A stretch of DNA of 64,000 bases from Mycobacterium sp. URHB0044 (GTDB lineage: Bacteria; Actinomycetota; Actinomycetes; Mycobacteriales; Mycobacteriaceae). Where the stretch lies: assembly GCF_000620625.1 (NCBI RefSeq), contig NZ_JIAW01000003.1:454480-518479 (forward strand), given 5' to 3'. The position numbers and the translations under genes are program-made. The notes beneath the pieces were generated by a model. It ran no database searches, had not been told where the DNA came from, and was given only the letters and a program-made list of their open reading frames with translations. Positions 25,058 to 32,940 of the stretch are shown here, one piece after another. The number at the start of each line of letters is the position of its first letter. Within the stretch, counting starts at the first letter, position 1.

Positions 25058-26842
25058 CTACTCCACCGTCACAGACTTGGCGAGGTTGCGGGGTTTGTCG
25101 ACATCCCATCCGAGGGTCAACCCAAGTGTTCGGGCCAAGACCTGCATCGGGATCACGCTCCCGAGCGGGCCCCAAGGCGCGAAGGGATCACCCGGTGCTG
25201 GAATCGTGCTACCCGCGGGACCGATGCTGATGGTTCGGCCACCCCGAGCCAGTACCTCCGAAACGTTGGCCGCCAGTTTGGGGTCGCCGTTGTCGACGAT
25301 CACAACCGGAGTTCCGTTGCCGACAAGCGCAAGTGGCCCGTGTTTCAACTCTCCTGCGGGGTAGCTCTCGGCCCAGCGGTAGGTCAGTTCTTTGAGCTTG
25401 AGTGCACCTTCGGCCGCGTATGGCAATCCGTTTCCCCTCGATATGAAGAGGAAGCCGCCTGCCTCGCTCAAGTCTTCCGCGATCGGGGGCACCAGGCACT
25501 TCGCCACCGTTGCGGCTTCGGCAAGTTGATCCGGGAGTCGATGCAGCTCATCGACCAGCAGCGCAGCATGTTCGGTCGGGAGTTTTCCCATATGGACGAG
25601 CGCTGAAATCATCAGTGCCGCACCGGCAATGACCTGGCATACGAAGGTTTTGGTGGCTGCTACGCCGATCTCAGGGCCGGCAGAGCAGCAGAGGTACTCA
25701 TCCGCGCCGCGCGCCAAGGTGGAGTGTGCACTGTTGGTGATGGCCAGAACGGGAGTGCCGCCATTGCGACCTGCGAGGGCGCGCAGTACGTCTGCGGTCT
25801 CCCCTGACTGGCTTATCGGTAGGCACAGGGTACGGGGTTCGGTGATTTCGTCGGCAGCTTCGCTTGCGACTGTGCAGTTGACCGGGATGGCGCCCAACCG
25901 GCGGGCCACATTGGCTATCACCCGACCGGCGTTGAGTGAAGTGCCACAGCCGATCAACTCCAACCGATCGAATGAGTCCAGGCCGAAGTCGGCCCACAGC
26001 GCCCCGTCGGCAACTCCGCCAATCAGTTCGTCGATCAATCGGCGCGCGGCGATCGGGGTCTCGTCGATCTCTTTGGCCATGTAGTCGGCGTATCCGCCCA
26101 GCTCGGAATCCTCGCCGTTCCAGACACTTCGGGCCATCAACGGCTTCCGTTCTTCGCTCCCCCCGTTTCGCCAGCAGTCAGCGTCTGTCAACTCCACGAC
26201 GTCGCCGTCTTCGAGAACCCGAAACTCATCCGCCCAGTCGGCCACCGCTGCAATGTCGCTCGTCGCGAAATCCCCATGTCCAGTCCGTGCGATGAGAAGC
26301 GGAGAATGCTGCGAGGCGACCACGATGCGGCCTGTCCGCTCCTCCAGCACCGCCAGTGCCCAAGAGCCCTCTACTGCAGTGAGCGCCGCCTGCACGGCGA
26401 CCAGCAGATCGACGGAGCACTCCAGCTGGTCTTCGATGAGATGACACAGCACTTCACTGTCCACCGCTGAGGAGAAGTGATGTCCCGATGTCGCCAGCGT
26501 TTGACGGAGGACGTCGGCATTTTCAATTATCCCGTTGTGGACCAGGCTGATTCGGCCCTCGCAGTCGGAATGCGGATGGGCATTGTTTTCGGTCACCGTT
26601 CCGTGTGTCGCCCAACGAGTGTGGCCGATTCCCACGTGGGCGAATTCAGGTCCGGTCCAGCTCTCGACGGCGCGATCAAGCGCAGCGACTCGGCCCACGG
26701 TTCGCAATCGTGCGACGTCACCGGCTGATGTCTGTACCGCAACCCCCGCCGAATCGTAACCGCGATACTCGAGCTTCCGAAGTGCGACCAGGAGATAGTC
26801 GATTGCAGGCGCGCTGGTGCGGCACGCGATGATGCCGCACAT
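25058..26842 (-). CDS. glmS: Glucosamine-6-phosphate synthase, copy 1
   Basis: A 594-aa glutamine--fructose-6-phosphate aminotransferase. The N-terminal nucleophile Cys follows Met directly (MCGIIAC), so ATG 26842 is the start rather than the upstream GTG. The glutaminase half has LRKLEYRGYDSAG, GHTRWATHG and VHNGIIEN. The isomerase half has two SIS domains (GCGTSLNAGRV, PISQSGETADVL, ISRGNGLPYAAEGALKLKEL, ESYPAGELKHGPLAL) and the end DKPRNLAKSVTVE. It makes GlcN-6-P for UDP-GlcNAc. First gene of the polysaccharide operon, with a conserved promoter ~100 bases upstream. It is a close paralogue of the gene at 29584-31371. Confidence 0.93.
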   Translation of the reverse strand: MCGIIACRTSAPAIDYLLVALRKLEYRGYDSAGVAVQTSAGDVARLRTVGRVAALDRAVESWTGPEFAHVGIGHTRWATHGTVTENNAHPHSDCEGRISLVHNGIIENADVLRQTLATSGHHFSSAVDSEVLCHLIEDQLECSVDLLVAVQAALTAVEGSWALAVLEERTGRIVVASQHSPLLIARTGHGDFATSDIAAVADWADEFRVLEDGDVVELTDADCWRNGGSEERKPLMARSVWNGEDSELGGYADYMAKEIDETPIAARRLIDELIGGVADGALWADFGLDSFDRLELIGCGTSLNAGRVIANVARRLGAIPVNCTVASEAADEITEPRTLCLPISQSGETADVLRALAGRNGGTPVLAITNSAHSTLARGADEYLCCSAGPEIGVAATKTFVCQVIAGAALMISALVHMGKLPTEHAALLVDELHRLPDQLAEAATVAKCLVPPIAEDLSEAGGFLFISRGNGLPYAAEGALKLKELTYRWAESYPAGELKHGPLALVGNGTPVVIVDNGDPKLAANVSEVLARGGRTISIGPAGSTIPAPGDPFAPWGPLGSVIPMQVLARTLGLTLGWDVDKPRNLAKSVTVE

Positions 26843-26946
26843 CAGCCGACCCACAAATTGCGCATGCCGGCCGGGATGTCGATCTCACAGTCGTTCGCTA
26901 GGAAAGTCCCAATGGGGGCGATAGCTAACTTTGCGAGCACCCAATA

Positions 26947-26975
26947 ACTATCGGTCTCCGCAACCCGGGCGTACA
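26947..26975 (-). promoter_or_regulatory. TGTACG-N17-GATAGT promoter of glmS copy 1 and polysaccharide operon
   Basis: Read on the minus strand, TGTACG (26975-26970) and GATAGT (26952-26947) are separated by 17 bases, with CCCA directly before. It is one of five copies with the same layout, each 3' of a luxR-type gene and 5' of the next gene. Constant spacing argues for a true -35/-10 pair. The leader to glmS is ~100 bases. Confidence 0.75.
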
Positions 26976-27010
26976 TGGGCAATCGGATCCAATTTTCGGT
27001 AGACCGCGAT

Positions 27011-27709
27011 CTAGTCCCCGCCCTGGTGCCTGTTCGTCCGAATACCCCGTGCCAGTTCCGCCGCCTCGGTGCGCGTGTGCACGCCGAGCTTGGTCAGAAG
27101 ACTGTGGACATGGTTCTTGACCGTGTAGAGGGCGATGCTGAGCTGCGATGCGATGTCGCGATTGGATTGGCCCAATTCCAGCAGTCGCAGGATCTGCGCC
27201 TCTCTGGCCGTCAGAGCTAGTTCCACCATTGCCGGCTGCGGATGGGCAGCCAGTGTCGATACCCTGCGGAGCAAAATCGCCGTAATCCTCGGAGGCCAGT
27301 CAGATTTCCCGGCAGCGACGTTGTCGATCAAGCCGAGCAAGTCCTCGAACGAGTCGCCTCTCATGTGATAGGCAGATACCCCGGCCTCGGCGCAGTCGAC
27401 GATCTGAGACTCATCATCTTCCCTGGCGCCCAAAGCAACCGCCCGGATGTGCGGATGAATGTCTTTCATCGCGCGGAGCAGCAGGGAACTCCCCCGGGTA
27501 GCCAGGTTCAGCACCGCGACCACCGGCTCGGAATCTTCGAGTGCCACCACCAACGAGGGCAGGTCCCAGGCAACGATCGGGTGGTATCTCCCGTTCAGCG
27601 CGACGAGGCCCGCCAGGCTCTCGCGGTACAACCGGTAGTCGTCGATGATCAGAATGCTTTCGCCGCACGACGCGGCGGGCCCGTCAGTCCGATCGGACGC
27701 CACCCTCAT
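27011..27709 (-). CDS. LuxR/NarL-family regulator with Asp-less receiver (copy A)
   Basis: About 232 aa. An N-terminal receiver-like domain begins ILIIDDYRLYRESL, keeping the acidic pair. At the phosphoacceptor site it reads VAVLNLATRG (Asn for Asp), and the conserved Lys is replaced by Arg (AYHMRGDS). The C-terminal LuxR HTH is intact: LTAREAQILRLLELGQSNRDIASQL, then ALYTVKNHVHSLLTKLGVHTRTEAAEL. It should bind DNA as a dimer without phosphorylation control. Start: ATG 27709 chosen; TTG 27736 is possible. It lies directly upstream of the promoter that drives glmS1 and the polysaccharide operon, its most likely target. Confidence 0.82.
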   Translation of the reverse strand: MRVASDRTDGPAASCGESILIIDDYRLYRESLAGLVALNGRYHPIVAWDLPSLVVALEDSEPVVAVLNLATRGSSLLLRAMKDIHPHIRAVALGAREDDESQIVDCAEAGVSAYHMRGDSFEDLLGLIDNVAAGKSDWPPRITAILLRRVSTLAAHPQPAMVELALTAREAQILRLLELGQSNRDIASQLSIALYTVKNHVHSLLTKLGVHTRTEAAELARGIRTNRHQGGD

Positions 27710-28061
27710 ATGGCGACCGAGAACGGGCGCGGGCAACGCGCCGCATGATCCTGCATGACCGTTGTCCCGCCCAGCGCCAGCACGGGTCGCCGGGGTGCAC
27801 CGCCAGCAACGCTACTGACGGTCACAAAGAAATTAGCCAATGCACGATTCACGGAGCACCGACGATCACGGGTGTGCCCATGACGGCATCCCCCGGACCC
27901 GAAGGCTGATTCGATCTGACAGCAGACGGGGGTCCGGCGTCGGCTGCATAGGTCTGCCGGGAGTGTTCGGCGAAAAGCGCAGTCAGAATTCGAGATTCGC
28001 CGGTGCAGACCTCGCCACCGCCCGAAGTCTCGACCGGAGTAGACAAGCATCGCATTGATCC
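27710..28061. other. Long leader/intergenic region of regulator copy A
   Basis: About 350 bases between the conserved promoter (28062-28091) and the start of regulator A. Short open frames here have no domain or ribosome site. The long untranslated leader is unusual and could carry regulation, but I see no clear hairpin or attenuator. Confidence 0.4.
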
Positions 28062-28091
28062 ACTATCAACTCGGTCGTGGCTGGTCGTATA
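28062..28091 (-). promoter_or_regulatory. TATACG-N18-GATAGT promoter upstream of regulator copy A
   Basis: On the minus strand, CCCATATACG then 18 bases then GATAGT (28067-28062). It is the most divergent of the five copies (TATACG, 18-base spacer). It lies just 3' of regulator B and ~330-350 bases upstream of regulator A. Confidence 0.6.
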
Positions 28092-28109
28092 TGGGCTATT
28101 GGATTCACT

Positions 28110-28949
28110 TTATGCGGGCGTTGCGCCTAGATCCCCACCGATGCCGTCGTATCGAATCGAACGAGAATAAGCCGCCGCGGCGGTCCGTGTACTGACACCG
28201 AGCTTGGTCAACACGTTGTGCACGTGGTTCTTGACCGTATGTACCGCGATGCAGAGCCCACCCGCGATGTCTCGATTGGACATGCCCATCTCCAGCATTC
28301 GCAGGACCTGGAGTTCGCGTGAGGTAAGGAGGACAAGCCCCCCTGGCTGAAGCTGCCGTCGCGCGGCAAGCGTCGACAGGCGTCTCAGCAGTATCGCAGA
28401 AACAACTGGCGGACAATGTGATTCACCGGTGAGTACTCTGCCTATGATAACGAGTAATTCGCCAAGTGACTCGGTTCGCAGGTGATAGCCGGCGACACCT
28501 GCTTCAGCGCAACCGATGATTCCAGCGTCGTCATCGTCGGAGAGGCCGGTGACGATCACTTTCGTTTGGGGGTGAGTCTCCCGAACCAGGTGGATCAACG
28601 TATGACTGTCACGGGTGGCCATGCTGAGCAGCACGATGTCCGGGGCGAATTCGTCGAGCGCCCTCCGCAGCGACAGCAGATCCCACGCCGCGTCAGCTAC
28701 ACAGCCCCCGCTGGCAAGGATGACAGCGGCCAGCGTGTCGCGGTGAAGCATGCTGTCATCGACGATAAGTATCTCGGCCCTCGCAAACTCAAGCCGAGGT
28801 TCCGCCAGTCGCGGCGAGTGCCCATTGTGCGACGTCAACGCAGGCGAGGCGCCGATTCGTGTCATCGAGTCGTACTTGGGTCGCGGGCACACTGAATGGC
28901 CCTCGTGCGCAAGTCCATTCGCCGCCGGAGCTGGATAGGGCTGGCTCAT
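28110..28949 (-). CDS. LuxR/NarL-family regulator with Asp-less receiver (copy B)
   Basis: 279 aa. An unstructured N-terminal ~60 residues precede the receiver-like domain ILIVDDSMLHRDTL. The phosphoacceptor position reads IVLLSMATRD (Ser for Asp) and the switch Lys is Arg (GYHLRTES). The HTH is complete: LTSRELQVLRMLEMGMSNRDIAGGL, AVHTVKNHVHNVLTKLGVSTRTAAA. It is closely related to copies A, D and E. The upstream region holds the conserved promoter at 29154-29182, giving a ~200-base leader. No sensor kinase is nearby, which fits phosphorylation-independent action. Confidence 0.82.
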   Translation of the reverse strand: MSQPYPAPAANGLAHEGHSVCPRPKYDSMTRIGASPALTSHNGHSPRLAEPRLEFARAEILIVDDSMLHRDTLAAVILASGGCVADAAWDLLSLRRALDEFAPDIVLLSMATRDSHTLIHLVRETHPQTKVIVTGLSDDDDAGIIGCAEAGVAGYHLRTESLGELLVIIGRVLTGESHCPPVVSAILLRRLSTLAARRQLQPGGLVLLTSRELQVLRMLEMGMSNRDIAGGLCIAVHTVKNHVHNVLTKLGVSTRTAAAAYSRSIRYDGIGGDLGATPA

Positions 28950-29153
28950 CGGAGTCGGCTCAGTCGCACTGGCAGATTCCGGGCGTACCCGGCTAACGGA
29001 CCGATGTCGTTGGCGCTCACGATGGTTCGCCTCGGTTGGCGACCAGCGTCCCCGACTTTACCCTGAGTCCGGCGCGTCGCTTCCACGCGGAGATAGAGAT
29101 TCACCCAAACTTCATCTTCTAGCAACACTTCGGCCTCCCCTCCGTATGTCTCA

Positions 29154-29182
29154 ACTATGGGACACGCTTGCCATCTCGTACA
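29154..29182 (-). promoter_or_regulatory. TGTACG-N17-CATAGT promoter upstream of regulator copy B
   Basis: On the minus strand, ATGGTCCATGTACG (29190-29177) is followed by a 17-base spacer and CATAGT (29159-29154). The palindrome ATGGTCCAT abuts the -35, a possible regulator site. It lies between the broken regulator and regulator B. Confidence 0.7.
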
Positions 29183-29218
29183 TGGACCATAGGAATCAAA
29201 TTCAATCCAGACCACGAT

Positions 29219-29540
29219 CTAGTTCTCCGGTTCAGTCATAGGCAGATCGAGGGCCCGAACTCGGGCGGCAGCCTCCGCCCGAGTACTGACTCCAAGTTTG
29301 GTCAGCACGCTGTGGACAGCGTTCTTGACCGTGTGCAATGCAACCGAAAGGCGATCGGCGATGTCTCGATTCGACAGTCCCATTTCCAACATCTGCAGAA
29401 TCTGGGTCTCACGCACGGTGAGAACTAGCTCCTTGGACGCCGGCCGGCGCCGGGCTCCAAATACCGAGGCGATCGAGCAGAATCGCCGAGATTCGAGGCG
29501 GGCAGACAGACTCCCCAGCAGCTACTTTCCAATCTGCTCA
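29219..29540 (-). pseudogene. Truncated, frameshifted LuxR-type regulator (copy C)
   Basis: The 3' part still encodes a full LuxR HTH in one frame (VRETQILQMLEMGLSNRDIADRL, then TVKNAVHSVLTKLGVSTRAEAA). Upstream, another frame encodes VAAGESVCPPRISAILLDRL, clearly matching the linker of the paralogues. Joining them needs a frameshift near 29440-29480: 58 bases lie where paralogues have 60. The entire receiver is missing; upstream sequence runs straight into the glmS2 stop at 29584, and stops interrupt the frame. No own promoter is visible. I treat it as a remnant left when glmS2 was duplicated or rearranged, though a stand-alone HTH peptide from an internal GTG cannot be excluded. Confidence 0.75.
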
Positions 29541-29583
29541 TTGCGCACCGCAACGAGCTGCGGTTATCTGTCGGTTCATCGAG

Positions 29584-31371
29584 TTACTCTGCCGTCACTG
29601 ATTTGGAGAGGTTGCGGGGTTTGTCGACGTCTCGGCCCAAGGCCAGCGCCAGTGTCCGGGCCAGAATCTGCAGCGGGACAATCACTTCGAGGGGACCCCA
29701 TGGCGCGGCCGGTGCGGACACCACGGGTACGGTGCTGCCCTTCGAACCGATGCTGATGATGCGACCACCACGCGCCTGGACTTCGGCGATATTGCTGACA
29801 AGTTTGCGGTCGCCATTGTCGACGACGACGACCGGTGTGCCGGAACCGATCAGCGCGAGGGGCCCGTGCTTGAGCTCACCCGCCGGATAGTGTTCAGCCC
29901 ATCGGTAGCTGAGTTCCTTGAGTTTCAACGCGCCCTCGGCCGCATAGGGAAGCCCGGTTCCCCTGGCGATGAAGATGAAACCACTGGCGCCGGTGAACTC
30001 TTCGGCAATCGGGGGAACGTCACACTTGGCCACGGTGCCAGCCGTCACCAGCTGTTCCGGCAGCCGTCGAAGGTCATCGAAAATCGTGCTGGCGGCGGCC
30101 GCGGAGAGCCGGTCGGTGGCTACGAGCGCCGAAACCATCACCGCGACACCCGCAACGATCTGGCACACGAAGGTCTTGGTGGCCGCCACGCCGATTTCCG
30201 GGCCTGCCGAACACGTGATGACTGCATCCGCACGGCGCGCAAGATTTGATAGCGGGTTGTTGGTGAGGGCCAACAAGTCTGACCGGACGATCGTCGGAAA
30301 GTCGAGGGCCTTCAACAGGTCGGCGGTCTCCCCGGACTGGCTGACGGCGAGGCGCAGCGTCCGTGGCTCCACGATCTCCTCGGCGGCTTCACTGGCGACC
30401 GTGAGCACCACTGGGATTCCGCCGAGGCGTTGCACGACGTTCCCAATCACGCGACCCGCATTCAGCGAAGTACCACAACCGATTATCTGTAGACGGTCGA
30501 ACGGCTCCAATCCGAGATCGGCCCAGAGTGATCCGTTCGCGGCGCAGGAGCCGACCGCGTCGAGCACCCGTGCCACGGCTTCGGGTTGTTCGTCGATCTC
30601 CTTGGCCATGTAGTCGGCGTGACCGTTCAACTCGGCGTCACTCTGATGCCAGATGTATCGCGCCATGACGGGCGCCGGGGTGCCAACTCCGTGCGCGTGC
30701 CAGCCGTTGTTCCCTGTCAACTCGACTACGTCACCGTCGTTCAGGACACGGAATTCATCCACCCATTCAGCCACTGCGGTGATGTCACTCGCCGCGAAGT
30801 CGCCGTGGCTGGTATGCGCGATGAGGAGTGGAGACTGGTTGGCGGCGACGACGATTCGACCGGTTCGTTCGTCCAGCACCGCGAGCGCCCACGATCCCTC
30901 GAGTGGAGTGAGCGCGGTCTCCACTGCGTCGAGGAGGTCGCCGGAGAGACGCAGCTGATCCTCAATCAGATGGCACACGACTTCAGTGTCGACGGATGTA
31001 GCGAAGTGATGGCCCGACGTCGTTAGCGCGCGCCGCAGCGTGTCCGCGTTCTCGATTATTCCGTTGTGGACGAGACTGATCCGGCCTGTGCAGTCGGTAT
31101 GAGGGTGTGCGTTGCTCTCGGTCGCCGGCCCGTGCGTCGCCCATCTGGTGTGACCGATACCCGCGCCATCGAGCTCCGGTCCGGTCCAGTCGCGCACTGA
31201 ACGACGAAGTGCGCTAATCCTTCCGACCGTCCGCAACCGCACGACATCGCCTCCGGTGGTTTGCACGGCAACCCCAACCGAGTCGTAGCCGCGGTACTCG
31301 AGTCGGCGAAGTGCGATCAGGAGGTAATCGATTGCCGGCGCATGCGTCCGGCACGCGATGATCCCGCACAT
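29584..31371 (-). CDS. glmS: Glucosamine-6-phosphate synthase, copy 2
   Basis: A 595-aa paralogue of the protein at 25058-26842 with the same order of motifs: MCGIIAC (Cys nucleophile after Met), LRRLEYRGYDSVG, GHTRWATHG, VHNGIIEN, GCGTSLNAGRV, AVSQSGETADLL, ARGTGLPYAAEGALKLKEL, EHYPAGELKHGPLAL and a DKPRNLSKSVTAE end. Start is ATG 31371 so that Cys is residue 2; an extra Met codon lies just before. Numerous conservative differences from copy 1 indicate an old duplication. A conserved promoter lies ~93 bases upstream. Role: GlcN-6-P supply, presumably conditional alongside a housekeeping glmS elsewhere (not visible here). Confidence 0.92.
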   Translation of the reverse strand: MCGIIACRTHAPAIDYLLIALRRLEYRGYDSVGVAVQTTGGDVVRLRTVGRISALRRSVRDWTGPELDGAGIGHTRWATHGPATESNAHPHTDCTGRISLVHNGIIENADTLRRALTTSGHHFATSVDTEVVCHLIEDQLRLSGDLLDAVETALTPLEGSWALAVLDERTGRIVVAANQSPLLIAHTSHGDFAASDITAVAEWVDEFRVLNDGDVVELTGNNGWHAHGVGTPAPVMARYIWHQSDAELNGHADYMAKEIDEQPEAVARVLDAVGSCAANGSLWADLGLEPFDRLQIIGCGTSLNAGRVIGNVVQRLGGIPVVLTVASEAAEEIVEPRTLRLAVSQSGETADLLKALDFPTIVRSDLLALTNNPLSNLARRADAVITCSAGPEIGVAATKTFVCQIVAGVAVMVSALVATDRLSAAAASTIFDDLRRLPEQLVTAGTVAKCDVPPIAEEFTGASGFIFIARGTGLPYAAEGALKLKELSYRWAEHYPAGELKHGPLALIGSGTPVVVVDNGDRKLVSNIAEVQARGGRIISIGSKGSTVPVVSAPAAPWGPLEVIVPLQILARTLALALGRDVDKPRNLSKSVTAE

Positions 31372-31463
31372 CACGCGGCCGCCTGATCCGTTGTGGCCGG
31401 CCAGGATTCGTTGGCGAGCGATCGCCTGTCACCGTCTAGAGCTAACCCGAAGAACACCACTTC

Positions 31464-31492
31464 ACTATCGGGGTCCGCAATGCGCACGTACA
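31464..31492 (-). promoter_or_regulatory. TGTACG-N17-GATAGT promoter of glmS copy 2
   Basis: On the minus strand, ATGGTCCATGTACG (31500-31487), then 17 bases to GATAGT (31469-31464). The ~60-base block from here to GTTAG is highly similar to that upstream of glmS1, including TTGCGGA in the spacer. Leader ~93 bases. Confidence 0.75.
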
Positions 31493-31527
31493 TGGACCAT
31501 GCGAGCTAACTTTTGCTGGACCGAGGT

Positions 31528-32373
31528 CTAGTTCGTCCGGGTCACCCCTGGTGTAAACCGGATGGTGCGGGACAGTGCCGCCGCCTCCGCGCGCGTGCTG
31601 ACACCCAGTTTGGTGAGCAGGCTGTGCACGTGGTTCTTGACCGTGTGTACGGCGATGGCGAGCTGATCCGCAATGTCCTGATTCGATCGGCCCAGTTCCA
31701 GCATCCTCAGGATCTGAGCCTCCCGGGTCGTGAGAGCTAGTTCCTTCATCGCAGGTTGCCGCTGCGAGGCCAGCATCGACAGTCGGCGGAGCAAAATCGC
31801 GGAGACGGCCGGGGAGCAGCCCGTATGCCCAGCAGCAACCTTGCGTATCAAAGCGATCAGGTCCTCGAGCGAATCGGCTCGCATGTGGTACCCGGCCACA
31901 CCTGCCTCGGCGCACGCGATGATCTCAGTTTCGTTGCCCTCCGACGCTCCCAGAACGATCACTCGCATGTGAGGGCTGATGTCCATCGCCGCCCGGAGCA
32001 ACGATGCGCTGTCGCGGGTCGCCAGGTTCAGCAGGACCACGCTGGGCTCGGCCTCATCGAGCGCCCTGACCAAAGACGGCAAATCCCAGGCGACGCTCGG
32101 TGCGGCCATGTGGTTTTGAACGAGGATGGCGGCCAAGTTATCGCGATCGAGCGTGCAGTCATCGATGATCAAGATGCGTTCGTCACGAAGTCCATCGTCG
32201 GAATCCGTTCTCTGCCAATCCACTTGGAAAGCCACCTTTCCGTTTCGCCAGTATTGGCCGCCGTGTTGGCGGGGGACCCTTCGCTCGGATCCGGGATCAT
32301 GCCCACCCTGCTGGCCGTCACGCACCAGATGAAGGGTGTGCTCACCCGATCCTGTAGACATTCCCTTCTGCAC
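31528..32373 (-). CDS. LuxR/NarL-family regulator with Asp-less receiver (copy D)
   Basis: Up to 281 aa. The receiver-like domain starts ILIIDDCTLDRDNL. The phosphoacceptor site reads VVLLNLATRD (Asn for Asp) and the switch Lys is Arg (GYHMRADS). The HTH is intact: LTTREAQILRMLELGRSNQDIADQL, AVHTVKNHVHSLLTKLGVSTRAEAAALSR. The start is uncertain: GTG 32373 gives 65 extra residues of low-complexity character, whereas GTG 32220 gives a short N-terminus like copy A. It is immediately upstream of the promoter for glmS2, mirroring copy A and glmS1, so A/glmS1 and D/glmS2 look like duplicated modules. Confidence 0.8.
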   Translation of the reverse strand: MQKGMSTGSGEHTLHLVRDGQQGGHDPGSERRVPRQHGGQYWRNGKVAFQVDWQRTDSDDGLRDERILIIDDCTLDRDNLAAILVQNHMAAPSVAWDLPSLVRALDEAEPSVVLLNLATRDSASLLRAAMDISPHMRVIVLGASEGNETEIIACAEAGVAGYHMRADSLEDLIALIRKVAAGHTGCSPAVSAILLRRLSMLASQRQPAMKELALTTREAQILRMLELGRSNQDIADQLAIAVHTVKNHVHSLLTKLGVSTRAEAAALSRTIRFTPGVTRTN

Positions 32374-32892
32374 TTGGCATCTCCTGGCTTCGATCTAGAA
32401 AGCGATGCGAGGACGGACTCTTGATCCGGGGTGAACATGTCAAACAGCTCTGGTCCATGCGGCAGTGGATACAGCGAGACGGTCAATGCCAATCCGATGG
32501 CGGCCAGCGCGGCACCAATGGCTCGACTGGCTGGTCGCTCGGACTCACTGCGATGCCGTCCGGTGTTGGGCGGCTGGGTCAGCGATTTCGACGAAGTCGT
32601 CTGGCCGGTCATGAATCCCACCTAGCGGCCCGCGCTGCGAGCACCACACCGTCGATGCTGTGGTGTCGCCGCATCGGGCTACCGCCGCTCGACGCACCAC
32701 GGCGGTGGAGACTCGGCAGACCATGCGAATACACGCACGGAGACGCCATGTCCTGAGCAACCCGTCCCGCCCGTTTTTCCGTGTGCGTTCCAACCGAGCC
32801 GAACCAGTCGCCACGCACCACGGGGACATCGGCAGAACTGCGTCAGTGTGTGCCGAACAAGGGGATTGAGCTAACTCACAGCGCACCGATCC
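32374..32892. other. Region between regulator D and its promoter; possible small membrane-protein ORF
   Basis: About 520 bases follow the conserved promoter before regulator D. One minus-strand frame (ATG 32612 to stop 32169, ~147 codons) has a single plausible membrane helix (AIGAALAAIGLALTVSLY) and would overlap regulator D. It lacks a clear ribosome site and any family, so I do not call it a gene. Otherwise nothing recognised. Confidence 0.3.
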
Positions 32893-32921
32893 ACTATCAA
32901 CCCCGCCTGCCGCGCCGTACA
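32893..32921 (-). promoter_or_regulatory. TGTACG-N17-GATAGT promoter upstream of regulator copy D
   Basis: On the minus strand, CGGTCCATGTACG (32928-32916), 17 bases, then GATAGT (32898-32893). It is directly 3' of regulator E. The distance to regulator D is long (over 500 bases), so it may also serve the intervening small ORF if that is real. Confidence 0.68.
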
Positions 32922-32940
32922 TGGACCGTTGGAGCCATTT

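Noticed and set aside
28946..29215. 89-codon open frame between regulator B and the remnant
   Set aside because: It covers the conserved promoter and a regulator leader; no ribosome site and no similarity to the other leaders as protein.
32545..32922. 125-codon minus-strand frame upstream of regulator D
   Set aside because: Overlaps the conserved promoter and shows no domain or ribosome site; treated as leader sequence.
26930..32940. Interspersed repeats read as a possible insertion element or CRISPR-like array
   Set aside because: The repeated ~60-base blocks are always in the same place after luxR genes and resolve into -35/-10 promoters; there are no spacers, terminal inverted repeats or transposase.
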